The translations under genes were made by a program, and so were the position numbers. Under the pieces are notes generated by a model. The model worked only from the letters and a program-made list of their open reading frames with translations. It was not told the origin of the DNA and ran no database searches. 64,000 bases of DNA, from positions 31,824,612 through 31,888,611 of the forward strand of contig CM032660.1 in the NCBI GenBank assembly GCA_019095985.1, given 5' to 3'. Below are positions 25,701 to 36,299 of the stretch, piece after piece. Source of the stretch: Streblospio benedicti. Lineage: Eukaryota; Annelida; Polychaeta; Spionida; Spionidae. Within the stretch, counting starts at the first letter, position 1. Every line of letters starts with the position of its first letter.

Positions 25701-26830
25701 TCAAAATATCATCCAGTGGCGAAACATTCGGCCGCATACGTTCGCAGGGAATCCTTTTCTTGGAAACTATTATAGTCGAACTGTGACTGGGCTGAAAATA
25801 TTCACAAGAACAATGCCAGTGTAACTGATTGAGGTGACGAGAGAATTAAGGAAAAGTCAGTGAAGAAAATCGAATCAAAAGCAGTATTACCTCACTGTAT
25901 TCCTCTTTATCATGTCGTCTCGAGGCCGTCGCAAGAATTCCTGCTGTTTTGTGAATGTCCGACAGAAGAGCATCTAAAATAACCAAACATTAAGGTTTTA
26001 AGTTGTGAAAATTGTTGATAAATTGTGAGATATATATGCAAATGTGCGCAACAGTGCAAAATGCCGCAGACACCCTGTTGGCATGGTAATCGCGGAGAAG
26101 ACAAACTGTGTAAAGTAGATCTACCAAAATTGGACATAGCTGATAATGGTCACTAGTTATGAAAACATCGTACCGAGTTGGAAAGTCGTGTTGAAAACTA
26201 GTTGTGTTTCAAATGAACAAATACTGTTGAAACTGACGGCAATTAATTAACCTAAATGGCTTTCTGGGTCGCACACGATATTTGGCACCGCCTCAGATTA
26301 CATCTTTTCATAAGGAGATACTCATGCACACATATGGATCGTAGCATAGTGCGCTTCAACTTGAACGACACTTAAAAAGTACTACGAGTATTATCCACTA
26401 ACATCCACTAACAGCCCCCTTTCTGGCTGCTTACCCCCACCTCGATGCTAGGGTTATAAGGGTTGGACTGACTGTGGAAATGGCATCATAACGCATCCAC
26501 TAAGTCCTCGGAGTTGCTGTATGGTGGCTGTTATGTACTAGATATGTAGACACCTGTCATTTGACGGGATTCAGAGAGATTACTAGTGACAAAATCAACA
26601 TGTCTTTCACGAATAGATGGATATCTATTTGCAGCAATCGTTCAGATGTTTTTTGAAACCGAAAGAGTACATGCATATTAACCAGTTTAAGTAAACCAAT
26701 GCTAAAGAGATTCAGATATGCCACTCTCACAGAACAAGAAAGCTTTTGAACACCAATGATTTACTATACATGTGGGTGTTAATTACTCACCAAAAAGACC
26801 ATCGACGACGACATGCATATCCACGGGCAT
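13384..26830 (-). CDS. Paxillin-family focal-adhesion adaptor (LD motifs + LIM domains), partial model
   Basis: Exons on the minus strand, in order: 26791-26831 (ATG at 26828-26830), 25891-25973, 25671-25791, 24370-24427, 23555-23612 (phases agree; 120 residues), then 17632-17678, 13652-13767 and 13384-13498. The first junction creates the LD1-like DGLFDALLSDIHKTAG. Later exons give SPLDDILSNV and a clear LD motif, ASDELDNLLKSLNEFK. The 17.6-kb exon plus the last two encode LIM domains: KSPITERECVTAMGKTWH, then HEKDGVAYCERDF and CGQCKKPIIHNYISALGKQW. At least one exon between 23555 and 17678 is missing from the model, and exons after 13384 (rest of this LIM domain and any further ones) were not found. 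Family role: cytoplasmic scaffold linking integrins, FAK and vinculin. Oddity: the first LIM zinc site reads C-D-A-M instead of C-x-x-C. Paxillin, leupaxin and Hic-5 cannot be told apart. Confidence 0.82.
14763..14850. repeat. 44-bp tandem duplication
   Basis: Two exact adjacent copies contain TAAGTCTTTGCAAGCGTACG and TAAATCGTTCGGTACTG. A 20-bp duplication (AGAAAAATGACTGGAAAAA) follows at about 14870-14910. It lies in spacer or intron of the minus-strand gene. Confidence 0.85.
15780..15966. repeat. Dispersed repeat shared with 39711-39800
   Basis: The phrases GAAACCCCACACCTAGCC and GCGGTTCTTTTCAAGCTTCG, then TGCCAGGCAGGTGTG, recur almost unchanged at 39730-39797 in the same orientation. It is a short interspersed element of unknown class; the Harbinger element has inserted at the edge of the other copy. 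Confidence 0.65.
16862..16936. repeat. Perfect-stem hairpin (MITE-like)
   Basis: Arms 16862-16895 and 16901-16936 are inverted copies around a TAAG loop. The core GGGGCAATTTATAGACTAAA is exact on both arms, with only a few mismatches outside. It lies in an intron of the paxillin-like gene. Confidence 0.8.
17150..17490. repeat. Degenerate tandem repeat, ~170-bp unit
   Basis: Successive blocks share ATATACTTGGGGCTTCTGTT, TGCTTT(C/G)GCATAAAA and a GGGCC(C/T)-TT-TT(A)AT...GGGGCTTT pattern, about two and a half copies. Confidence 0.6.
17570..20190. repeat. Diverged direct duplication of a >0.6-kb intronic block
   Basis: The block 17935-18580 is repeated at 19325-20190 in the same order. Shared phrases include TGCCAATTCGATGGTCATG, TATGGAAAGCACACTTT, GGGAAAGTGCCCAAAAT, ACCAAATAGTTGTGTAAA, a CATA microsatellite, CAAAATATTTTGAGC, TTTCCAAAGATTGTTTT and CCCCCAGGCATCAAAT. 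A smaller piece (GACCTGGCACTGATTGT) occurs at 17591 and 18757. The second copy is longer throughout, as if the first had many small deletions. A microsatellite-bearing mobile element family is one explanation; segmental duplication is another. Confidence 0.7.
19700..19833. repeat. (CATA)n microsatellite
   Basis: About 130 bp of nearly pure CATA tetranucleotides, with a CACACACA interruption near 19750. It creates a false YIHTYIHT open frame. A short relic of the same array is at 18280-18305 in the paired duplicate. Confidence 0.97.
20587..20608. repeat. Poly(A) tract
   Basis: A run of about 22 A after AGATACGTTAAG. It could be the tail of an old retrotransposed sequence, but no element is recognisable upstream. 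Confidence 0.7.
21285..23395. repeat. Minisatellite (CCCACTTCCCACTTAA) split by a Penelope insertion
   Basis: Irregular tandem units of the form TTCCCACTTCCCACTTAATTT occupy about 21285-21385 and again about 23240-23395. All of the intervening 1.7 kb is the Penelope-like element, so the array predates the insertion. Confidence 0.7.
21455..23155 (-). mobile_element. Penelope-like retroelement (RT + GIY-YIG) between inverted arms
   Basis: On the minus strand, fragments encode a Penelope-type reverse transcriptase: HGAAMGSPVSMIVCDALME, then a YVD motif, FLDTSTVKREDGSLKLKIYR and KPPHTDQYLHFESNHP. A GIY-YIG endonuclease follows (VYQISCGG...STYVGETSKTVKTRF, RRPSSTSSH). The unit is enclosed by about 130-bp inverted arms, 21455-21585 and 23023-23155, sharing TTGAAAG...CTCTCAAGGTAC and GACGTCA. 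It looks broken by a few interruptions and is 5'-shortened. It resembles the relic in the Lhx1/5 intron (same RRPSST motif) but with different arms. Confidence 0.85.
23842..23973. repeat. Palindromic foldback (~58-bp arms)
   Basis: Arms 23842-23899 and 23917-23973 are near-perfect inverted copies (AATTGACCAC...; GCTGACGTCTGATTTA) around the loop CCCGAACGAAGTGAGGC. The same architecture, with a similar loop, is seen at 38338-38472. Confidence 0.85.
24058..24184. repeat. Inverted repeat with CG-rich ends
   Basis: GAGCGCGCGGA...ACGGCGTTAGTCTAAACT on the left (24058-24097) pairs with AGTTTAGACTAGCGCCGT and TCCGCGCGCTC on the right (24156-24184). Flanking TTGTAGGAA (23834) and TTCCTACAA (24289) suggest that this and the preceding foldback form one ~470-bp composite element. 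Confidence 0.6.
24500..24603. repeat. (GTC/GGC)n trinucleotide microsatellite
   Basis: Impure GTCGTCGTC/GGCGGC runs create false poly-Arg and poly-Ala/Thr frames. It lies between two small exons of the paxillin-like gene on the minus strand and so is intronic. Confidence 0.9.
24690..25240 (-). mobile_element. Decayed non-LTR retrotransposon (LINE) RT fragment
   Basis: The minus strand reads YKSWFLVANPEKSRSCAVRL followed by NHPEH, then further on RTLSFTKH and NNPQIVWI-like fragments. This matches the palm-to-thumb stretch of Jockey/CR1-type reverse transcriptases (N-P-x-K-[ST] motif). Several stops and frame changes, so an old 5'-truncated copy in an intron. Confidence 0.6.
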
Positions 26831-26831
26831 C

Positions 26832-29194
26832 CTGAAAAGTGTGGTTGGAGACAATAACAATGTTGGAGTACTGTGTTAGGCTGGCTGCTGGCCGTACTGG
26901 TGGCTGTTTTCTAGGTGAGTCCCGCCGCCGCCTGCTCACCTGCTACTCACTGTCAACCTGCCCCACCACCCGGCAGGACCCGCTTCTATATGCTCTACAT
27001 TGTGGCAAAGTTTAATAGCGTTTGTTTGTTTAAGTTTTTATTATTATTTTTTTTCTATATTAAGGAAGTAAGAATTGTTAACTTACGTCCCTTTCAGTGT
27101 ATTACATGTGTCGCCATTGACGTATCAAGTAATGCATCCCATATATTAATACGCTAATTTTTGGACTTTGTTCGGCTATCTCCTCTTTTATAACAAAATT
27201 AGCAGACAGCGTCAGACATGACAGCATCATGTGGAGTAGTGTGATGTCATAAAGACGCCAAAGGCGTCACATGGGTTCAAATACTAGAGATTATCACCAC
27301 TTTGCCAATTGGGCTATGTGTACATTAAAACCTTCAATCAAGACCGCCTCTATAAATAAATCACCTCTATAAGATGATTTATAACAGTACCAAGTCTTCA
27401 TAAAAAAGACCACTGCAAACGTCCCTAAAGAGACCACCCCTATATTAAACCACTTGACGCCAGTCCTTGGGCAGTCTTAATAGGGATGTTCTACTGAAGT
27501 GTGTGAGAATATCTGTGCCATGAAGAGCATTATGTTCCCATTATCATAGACACTAATTTTTCATCTCCTAGCTTTTGCATATTAGATGCCAAGTGTATTT
27601 TCAGTGTTCAATGGCTACTTGAGATATAATTATAAGAGCTTCAAGTCGGATTTAATCAATGTAGTTCTCCGTCTTCGCCAAGTATACTACATTCAAGCTC
27701 AGAATTCCATAAATTGATCTCTTGCTTGACTTCTTGCTCATTGCAAAAGAATCTATATAAGAACTTCCCCATCTCAATTTACATTCAGTCTTAAAGGTCT
27801 TTCCAAAAACACTCTTTCTACATATCATACTTGATACTTGGAAGGTGCTAAGTTGTCAGTACAATGAAGTGTGCCAATATTATTTATTTGTATGTACTAA
27901 CTAACGAAAGTGGTCACAGCCAACGTTACAAAGTATCACCCATGCCCACAATTTGCACAAGGGTGGGTGTTAGAGAAAAAGAGTGCTGTAGTCATTTCAT
28001 ACACTTTACTCAAAATATCCCTTTCTTATGTCCATGGAAGGCATTATACATAAATACTAACTTTCCCTCCCTTAGCTATGACTAAAATGACTTGGCTGAG
28101 ACCTAATTGTACACAGATGTACATTGAGTGACTGTTCCTGTAGTCAGGCCAGTTATAGTAATCGGGAGTATGGATGCTTGCAAGATTGATATAATTTATT
28201 ACTATTATGGTTGGATGTAATGGACATAACATAAGTATTTAAATATGCAAGTATTATAGTAAGTATTTAAAAGGACTATATATAGGTGTGTTGTCTAAGT
28301 ATCAAAATGTGTCTGTATCTGGGCTATGCCAATGTGTATGTGGCTTCAAGCAAGATGAGAGGTTGGTAATCTTAGTACCGGTGTGTGCTATCAAGTCATG
28401 GGTGCTGTTAGGATGGGAAGCATGCTATCAGGACTTGGTGATCAGTGTCAGATTTTGGGCTGAGTTTTTTTAGTACAAGGGTGGCTGCTATCAGGACGAT
28501 GGGTGGGAGTGGATGGTGTAGAATTGTGTATCGTGGGCGTTCAGGACTCAAGTTTTTGAGTGAATGGCTGGATCGGATGGGAATGGCCCACTTCAGGCTG
28601 GTTCTGTGTTTTTGGTTAACTGTGGCCTCGTCTGCTGCTGTGGAATGTGTGGTTGACAGATAAAACCATATGTGCGGTCACTGCCATTACAATTTGAAGC
28701 AATGGAAGCATGAAACAGAAGAATCTGTTTCAACACATGGGTTGTTCACGATGCTCAATGATTAATGCCGTCTTCCTGGAGGAAATGACACTTCTGCCTA
28801 ATTATGGCTCAAAAATAGTTGTCATTTCTATTGAGAAGTGATCTTTTTTCGGCTTGTGGGCTCCCGTGTTGGATGATTGAGATTTAGATAATCTTTTTGC
28901 TTTTCTGGGTCGTCTAGAGGGTTAACGTAAGGTCTTTCTGCTTAAATGTGGCATTGCGGACGATGTTCAAACAGGTGTCCTATGAGCCTTCTTTTTCATC
29001 CAGTCCATCAGAGAGGTTACAAACTGTCGTTCCAGATGATCCCATACGTTTTGGCCACACAGTATGCACACGAGAAACCATTAAAAGGCTGATTTTGTTT
29101 TCAAACGATAAATAATGTTTGATATCATCATTTATAACCCACACATTAATTTTAATGTAATGTAATGAAATTTACCAACTATTGTGCGGTAGAA
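26832..29194. other. Region upstream of the paxillin-like gene
   Basis: The acceptor CAG at 26834-26832 shows that a 5' UTR exon exists further right. A GC-rich patch at 26915-26990 contains minus-strand donors (CAGGTGAGC, ACAGTGAGTAG) and could be that exon, with the promoter beyond. From 27000 to 29194 no coding sequence is credible; a dispersed repeat lies near 27325-27500. Confidence 0.35.
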
Positions 29195-29362
29195 TACATA
29201 GGCAGATCCTGGGGGTGGGGGCGCAGGGGGCGCCCCCCCCCCACCCTTTCCCACCAAAATACTTCATTTTCATAGGGTTTTTCATGAAATCCCGTAAGTG
29301 CGCCCCTCTTTTCCTTAAGTGCACCCCCCCCCTTTTACGAAAACCTGGATCCGCCTATGGAA
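29195..29362. repeat. MITE-like repeat with CATAGGC-GATCC ends
   Basis: Left end CATAGGCAGATCCTGGGGG and right end CCTGGATCCGCCTATG are imperfect inverted repeats. The interior matches 6597-6732. Length is about 168 bp, with no coding potential. Confidence 0.6.
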
Positions 29363-30207
29363 TATTTGATAATATACTCGGCTTTGTGGAATATTTTAAC
29401 ATATAAATAGATTTATGTGGGGATTGAGCAAACCAATCTCAAGCCCTGTCCAGACCGCAAAGACTATGGCCGACGCAGCGCGACGCTGCACGACGCGACC
29501 GTCGTAGACCGTCGTGGAGCGTCCCATAGAAAAACGTGAGTTTACGGGCTTGTCCACACCACTAGACGTTTCGTCGTTAGCCTGTCGCGATCCTAGCGAG
29601 AGTTTACTAAACTTAACATAATATTCACCTTTTGAATGAAAAGACCGGTCGCGTCGTAGGAGTGTCCACACCAACACAACTCCTGCCAACTCTATGTGAC
29701 GATGCCCAGACTGGCAGACATTTAAAAACCAGATTCAAAAAAGCATATAACCAGACCAAAACCCTTTAAGACACACTTGACGACCTGTGACACCCGACTC
29801 ACTGACCAGGACGTTCTACATCAGACTTCAAGTGGTGAAAGCTTCTTAAAATTAAGCTGTGTCCCACTGGGACCGGCGCATTAGGAACTTACGCTCAGCT
29901 GATAAAAATCGGTGGGTAAGCCAAAACTACGTGTACCCAACCCGTATCCGCAACCATTCAACCCATACCCAAACTGTACAAGTGGTATCAAAAACCATAC
30001 CCGGACCGTACCTATACAACTACCCGTGTCTATCCATAAGAGAAGTAAATTATAAAGTAATAGAATTAAATCACACGTGAACAAATAAATATGCTTAATA
30101 ATTTGGATATCCAGTTTAACTATATTCTTCTGTATTTCAACCACTGGTATCCAATGCCAAAACGATGGACCTGGGGAGAAAAGGTGCCAAGGCAGCCTCC
30201 AACTAGA

Positions 30208-30590
30208 TGGAGACAGAAGATGAGGCGCAACCCCAAAAAAGAAAGACTGAGATTAAACCGAAATTGATGCAAGAGCAGGAAGACCGTGCTTTTGAATTCA
30301 TTCAGGGGAATGAAAACATGTGGAGGCGGGGCGCTATGCAATACCTGCGTCGTAAGGAATAACTGGGGGTGCTGGCTACTGAGCTGGAGGTCCCCGTCGA
30401 CGGCCTGCTGACCTGGTGGAAGAGCCTTCGTGACTGGAACCGGCGGATCCACAAGACCAAGTCTGGTTCCAAGTTGAAGTTGCGGACTGACAGAGAGAAG
30501 TGGCTCATGGACAAGCTGTCGTTTCTGAATGTTGCAGAGGGGAATATGCCATTATTTATATTCAGAGTGTGCTTGAAAAAATTCATACAA
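30208..30590 (+). pseudogene. Harbinger MADF/Myb-like protein, N-terminal part
   Basis: From ATG 30208 the frame reads METEDEAQPQK, then EDRAFEFIQGNENMWRRG, a stop (TAA, 30358-30360), then LATELEVPVDGLLTWWKSLR and DREKWLMDKLSFL. The layout E-x-F-I-x-N-x-x-x-W ... W-K-x-L-R-D is the MADF fold used by the DNA-binding partner of Harbinger transposases. The frame loses similarity near 30540, and an exon end or the nested insertion follows. The matching C-terminal part resumes at 34318 beyond the TTAA element. One in-frame stop makes this copy unlikely to work. Confidence 0.7.
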
Positions 30591-30690
30591 TTGATGTTGC
30601 ATTCCACGGCAAGTAAATTGAGATTTTGTACATTGAAAAATTTCGTGTATGCAGCAGTCCGTTTTACATTAAACCTTTGTTAGCTATTAA

Positions 30691-33600
30691 CCACTGTGCT
30701 AAAGCGTGGGTAGGTGGTAAGTTTACCACCTGCCCTCACAAACAAAATGGCCGATACAGTTCAAAATGTTTTCTTCAATATTTACCCTTATATATATACT
30801 ACAAGAAAAATATTTTACTGCCCATACATAAAACAAAGTGTATAGAATGCTCAAATAAAGTTAGTTTGTTCAATTTATCTTGCGGTAGGTTAAAATAATG
30901 ATAAATACATACCATACATTTGGGCAGGTGGTACTTAGCTTCGGGGCAGGTGGTAAGTCACATGGGCAGGTGGTAAGTACATTATTGTGACTCTGTGAAT
31001 GCTGCTATGTAGGTCAGTTTCAGTGGCCAGTGGTCAGTTGTACTATGTGTACTACCACCTACTACCACCCTGTGCAACTAAACCAGAATGTAAAGTCGGA
31101 TTTTGTGATTTCTGCTGAACATAGTCAACTACAAGGAACTGCTTGGACACAAGTATAAAAGGTAAATGCTTCTTTTATTCTATATTATATATAAAGGTTC
31201 ATGTGTGAGTATTTTGATGGCTGTCATTGTTAGATTGTCATATGTAGAATATTTATGTAGGACCAGACAAAGCCTGGTTGTGTATTTTAGTATGTAGGAA
31301 GTTATGTGACCTCATTTTTAAAACACAAAGGTAGTAGTCATGTGATAGTGGTCAGTTGGAAATAGAAATTCAAATGTACATATGATATAGAGTAGAATCA
31401 GGATAGAGGGATAGAATCAATACAATCACAAGTAAAGGAATAATTGTTGTCTTTCCACTAAGGATGCCACAGTATTTGTAAGTGTTTCTGTTTTATATTT
31501 GTGAAATCAATTATTATTATTAATAATAAGTGAGTATCTTGCATATTGATTGTAAATTTAAATGTAAAACTTTCATGACATGTGTTATAAAGGACTATTA
31601 GTTATGTGTATCATTAGTTATTGGTGGAAATTGTTTATTTTAGTTTTAGATCACCAATCTGATAAGAAAAATCTGATAACAACAATCTGATAAGAATAAT
31701 CCAAGTAGAACAATCAATCAATCAAATTAGAACTTAGAAGATTGCGTAGATAGAATGTGAACAAAGAATAAATAAAAAACAAAAAAACAACAACAACAAC
31801 AACACGTTGTTATGCCTGACGGTGGGGAGACAACAGTCATTAAAACAAAAGCAAAATCAGTTTCAGTGTTGTGATAGCACATGTGATTGTCACTGCACAT
31901 GCATTGTCATTGCATGCTTTCTAATACATGTAATATTTAACTATTGACTACACAATTCCATGTATTGCTCAGATTCAATTAATTATGAATAGATTAAAGA
32001 TATTGTAGCTCAAACACTCACATACAATTAGGCTAAATCTATCAATCTTGCTTAACACAACTATCTTTGTTCTTTCAGGCATCAAACATGCCGCCTTTTG
32101 CTTGCTACCATTGTACTAAGGCTTCAGCATCTGTTGAAGAACTACTGCAACATGGAATCAAGCACCACATTAACCAACATTTATCACTACGTCATCTCCT
32201 GTTAAACGATCAAACAGGCGTTTTTAATCGAAAGCAATTAGTAGCCTTGAGAAGAAAACAATAACATTTCAACGGCCATATGGTAATTTGAGAGTTCCAA
32301 GTGAAAATATAGCAAATGATAGAAATGACAATAAGCAAGAAACAAAGTTTGATGCTTCAAGTGAAAGGGATGTAGGAAGTATGACACAGAATGAGTTTGA
32401 CTTGAAATGGCAAAGATTATTACCTACTGTGATAGAAATGTTTAAAGAAATAGATCGACAAGAGGATTTCATATCAATATTAGAAGCAATTGTTGAAGAA
32501 AGAATAAGTATGGAAAATATATGTCTCCATTTATTGTTAGACATTGGACAGAAATTAGGAACTGAACATTCTGCCAGTGTTCGATATTCAAAAACAACTT
32601 TTGGCTGATTGTACAAAAGTTGTTTCAAGGAAAAGCGATACGCTTCTTTAGAGGTTTCAATTCAACTCCATCAGGTAAAATAATTATCTTCATTAATGAA
32701 TGGTTGTTTAAAACAGTAGTAAACAGTTCTGAAGCATGAATATTAATTAAGGACAATTTTATGAATGTTTCTTGTTAAAAAATAGGAATATTTGTAATAA
32801 ATTCATAATAGAGAAATATATTAATTTACTAAATGTGTCATAATATTTTTTTTTCTTTGTAATACATGTATAATGCCTCTTGTGTACCATGTAATTATAT
32901 TATTTATTGTTCATGTTTATGATAAGGCTGTGCATTGATTACAGGTGATACATCTGAGGAAGTAGGACAGCATTCAACTTTCCCGTTCCATCTGATCCAG
33001 TACTAAACCAAGAAAGTTCCAAGTACAGGACAGATGTCTCAACACCTGGAATAATGTCACAGTCATTAACAATCTTTAGTACAGTCCACAAAGGTAAAGA
33101 TTGCAAGTTATCAATAGACGGAAAGAAACTGGCTTATGGATTTGGGGAAAATATGGAGAGGAAGATCTAGGTGGACACGAAGCACCACCTACATTAAAAG
33201 AGAGGCTAGAAAAATTGAATAATGATTTAAAACATTTAGATGATGTGAACACCTACCTAAAAAACTGTGAAGATCCAAATATCAATTCCATTGAATCTGG
33301 AAAGAATACTATAATAGAGCAATTGAAAAAATGTTTGTTCATTCTTAGCAATAGAATTAGAATATTACAGGAGTACATTGTAAAGAAGCTTGCAGTGCAA
33401 AATTTACTCAAAAACGTTGAGGGCTTGTGGGAAGAAAGCACATTAGCCAATGTCATCAGCTACGTGCAGACACAAATAATTAAAAGTGAAAAATGTGTAG
33501 AAAGATTGCTACAACACAATGATGAACTGGGATTTTTTATTTCCATTTTAAATGGGACTTGTGATGATTATAGGTTGGGCTCTGCAACAATCGATCTGGG

Positions 33601-34225
33601 TAAACAACAAAACTTCATTTGCCTTATATAATCCATGTTCATAATATTTTCCATTTTCCTTGATATTCAAAAATAAACTAATCATTCAAAATATATTTGA
33701 CAAGCAAATTAAGTGGAATATCCGCAAAGTAATTAGTAAAATTAAAATGGTGTACAATGCTGATATGAGAAAATGTCATATAACTAGATAATATATGTTT
33801 ATAGTTTAATACATAATGTAAACTAGCTACAATAATTTCTGATGACACTAAGTGTGAAATATTCATACAATTGTGTCAAGCTTGCTGTAATAGAGGTTAC
33901 ATGACTGATTCTGGCCAGATACCACCTGCCCCCTTTATGCTTACCACCTGCCCACAATGGAATTTCAAAAATCAACAGTTTACTTACCACCTGACCACAA
34001 ATCTTCCACAAAAATTACCTTTATTAAGCCAGTCAGAGATGATTGACAAATGTTTTCAACTGAATTATTGAAAATACTAAGTATTACAGCATTACAACAC
34101 AAAATTTGTTGTTATACATGTGTATATTGGCAGGAATTTCAATAAAAATTTCAGAAGTGAGGCGTCCATCTTGGTTTGTGATGGCAGGTGGTAAACTTAC
34201 CACCTGCCCACGCTTTAGCACAGTG
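30691..34225 (+). mobile_element. 3.5-kb DNA transposon with TTAA duplication, TIRs and subterminal repeats
   Basis: Flanked by TTAA (30687-30690 and 34226-34229). Terminal inverted repeats of about 62 bp: CACTGTGCTAAAGCGTGGG(T/C), AGGTGGTAAGTTTACCACCT, then GCC.TCACAAAC.AAATGG. The motif GGGCAGGTGGTAAG recurs near the left end (30922, 30944, 30964), and its reverse complement near the right end (33919, 33940, 33983). These are probable transposase-binding sites. A spliced reading frame lies at 32079-33631. TTAA targets are used by piggyBac and Kolobok; the TIR does not look like piggyBac's CCC-TTTG. It sits inside, and is younger than, the Harbinger element. Flanking Harbinger sequence resumes immediately outside. 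Confidence 0.82.
32079..33631 (+). pseudogene. Protein gene of the TTAA element, interrupted, family not recognised
   Basis: An acceptor (TTCTTTCAG) opens an exon with ATG 32088: MPPFACYHCTKASASVEELL, a C2H2-like finger with H-x4-H further on. Coding similarity to one protein seems to continue in other frames. These include ITFQRPYGNLRVPSENI; an acidic helical block LPTVIEMFKEIDRQEDFISI; KAIRFFRGFNSTPSG to a donor at 32674; an exon from 32945 (DTSEEVGQHST); then CKLSIDGKKLAYGFG, EAPPTLKERLEKLNNDLKHL, and the end LGKQQNFICLI. At least three frame changes, so this copy is dead. There is no obvious DDE catalytic core; the transposase may be elsewhere or this is a non-autonomous or accessory-only copy. 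Confidence 0.5.
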
Positions 34226-34317
34226 TTAAAGAAAAGAAGATAAACTTTGTTACCGTGTGCACTGCATGTTCACTTATTTTTGTATACTTATCATGCTTGA
34301 AAACGTGCAGGAGCTGG

Positions 34318-35268
34318 AAGAGGCAACTGCCCCTACGCTTGTGGTGTCTGTGCCCAGAAAGCGACGCGAGCTTCCTCCCATCAACTCAGACAAGGAGGAT
34401 AAACCAGATGATGTGGCGCCTCCTGCGCTTGCACTGGAGACTGAATTTCCTCCCGTTCCGGCCGTTAACGTTGATCTTGAGGAGATGGAGCGAGACGCCG
34501 CAGTCTCAGGTAGCCAGCCGTCAGGTAACCAGCCCTCATGCATCCAGTCGACACTGCCGTCGTCCTCACACCTCAGATTCCCACCGAAAGCACAGAAGAA
34601 GCGTGCTGATCGTGAAGACAGCGGGTTTAGGGAGCAGGTGTTGGCTTGTATGCACACCACCAACAAAATCATAGAAGAGTCCCACAAGAAGAAACACGAG
34701 GATGTGTCAGAGACCCGTCTTCCATACATGAAATTCTTCTGGGAACATACGCGAGCACCGTCTTCCGTACCTCCAATTCTTCTTTAACACACAGAGTGCC
34801 TTGCCAGAGGCACGGTTTTGGGAGGTGTTCCACACAATCACCAATCTCGTGGTGCCTCCTGCAGAGCCACAGTGTGTTGTGAACAATGCTGTACCGCGCC
34901 TTCAGTCTTCACCTCCATATCTAGACCAGCAGGTTGGCTACCTGCATCAGCAGCAGCACCATCATCATCAGCAGCCCTTGCAGTTCCAATGGCCGTCGCA
35001 CTCTCAGCACTCTCAGCTAGTTAGTCCTCCCCAAGCTGCTCAGCGTCTCAGCCAGGAAGGGAGTTTTACAACACTCCTTGGTAACTCCCCTTCAATAGGA
35101 TCATCGATAAGTGAGGACTTCAACATGAGTGATTATGTTAAATTTGGTGGACTTCGCACCAGCTCTTCTGGTATCTTCCCTGGAGGGTGCCGATTGTCGT
35201 TGCCTTCTGCCACCTATGTGCGTCCACCAGCCGATGCTGCACACCCTAGTAACTCGTCAGGACAGTGA
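34318..35268 (+). pseudogene. Harbinger MADF/Myb-like protein, C-terminal part
   Basis: Starts after an acceptor-like CGTGCAG with ELEEATAPTLVVSVPRKRRE and acidic/Pro-rich sequence. Then EDSGFREQVLACMHTTNK and a BESS-like LPYMKFFWEH / LPYLQFFFNT (a short internal duplication with a frame change near 34745-34785). It goes on in another frame with EARFWEVFHTITNLVVPPAE and a Gln/His/Ser-rich tail ending at a TGA at 35266-35268. It belongs to the same gene as 30208-30590; the 3.5-kb TTAA element separates the halves, probably inside an intron. Confidence 0.6.
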
Positions 35269-35867
35269 ACGTTTACTTACTTTTGTGTGCTATCTTGTGT
35301 GTAGTGACTATGACTTATTCATTTGTTATTTGTACTTTGTTGTGAACATTTACATTTATTTTACATTTTTGCAAGCTTGTTGCTTCTGTGATTTGTGATT
35401 CATGTGTTAAAATACATTTGATAATTGGGCACTTGTTTGTTTCACATTGATTTGTACAATTGTGCCTCTACTGTGTATGTGTTTGGTCATCTGGCACTTG
35501 TGAAATAAATTGTTGCTACGTGCATTTTAAATGGCAATAAACGTGATCTAGTAAACATTGTAGTTTTCACTGTTTCAAACCATCTTTTTCAGAGTAAAAC
35601 ATGTCAAAATTAAGAAATTACAGAGTTGAAACTATAAAAGATTGAATACAAACACAAACTTATAAAACAAATTTAAGTTATTTTGACAATAAATTTTTCT
35701 TTGGAAATTAAACGTTTCTTTACAGTTTGATGGCCATGGCCTTTCAACACCAAAGTATTTACACAAAAAAGTTATTGTTTAGTAATTAAATTAATATTGC
35801 ACAAAGTTAATACTGTAAAACTATAAATGTTTGCACCCAATTTAATTTGCGAATTTCGTGGATGTGT

Positions 35868-36125
35868 GCTTCTGTGGCCGAGTTGGACTTATGACCAGAA
35901 GGTCGTGGGTTCGATTCCCGGTCGGGTCTGATGGTAAGTGTTGAGCAAACTTACCTCTAACAGGTTGCACACGGCTCCGTGGTACCTACACGTTAAATAG
36001 GTACAGGTCGGTGATAAACCCACAAACAGCAGGTATGCAGCCAGTATGGTATGCTCCCCGGGGAAAAAGATATATATGAGAATGTGCCACGACCTGGTGT
36101 GAATTGTTCTGGTTTAAACAGTATT
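35868..36125 (+). repeat. tRNA-derived SINE
   Basis: The head contains a pol III A box (TGGCCGAGTTGG) and a perfect B box (GGTTCGATTCC) 30-40 bp apart, with CTTATGACCAGAAGGTCGTG between them, close to a tRNA with a CAT-type anticodon. It does not fold as a tRNA because the acceptor ends do not pair. A ~190-bp body without coding follows, including CCGTGGTACCTACACGTTAA. It was inserted within the Harbinger element. Confidence 0.7.
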
Positions 36126-36299
36126 TACAAAAACCGCAAATTAGTCAATTTAAATAGCCACGAAATATTCTAGTTTTAAAGTATTTCAAAGTTTTCTTAC
36201 ACCAGAAACACATATGCACTTTATGAAATAGCAGCATTAAATTAACATGTGTAAAGAAACAAAGTTTCACTGAACTAACTAATATCAGAAATTAATTTC

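Noticed and set aside
29430-29700. CG-rich CGACGC block as a gene or CpG island
   Set aside because: Short CGACGC/CGTCG repeats with stops in the meaningful frames; probably part of a dispersed repeat with GTCCACACCA phrases.
35868-35940. tRNA gene
   Set aside because: A and B boxes are good, but the acceptor ends do not pair and a SINE body follows.
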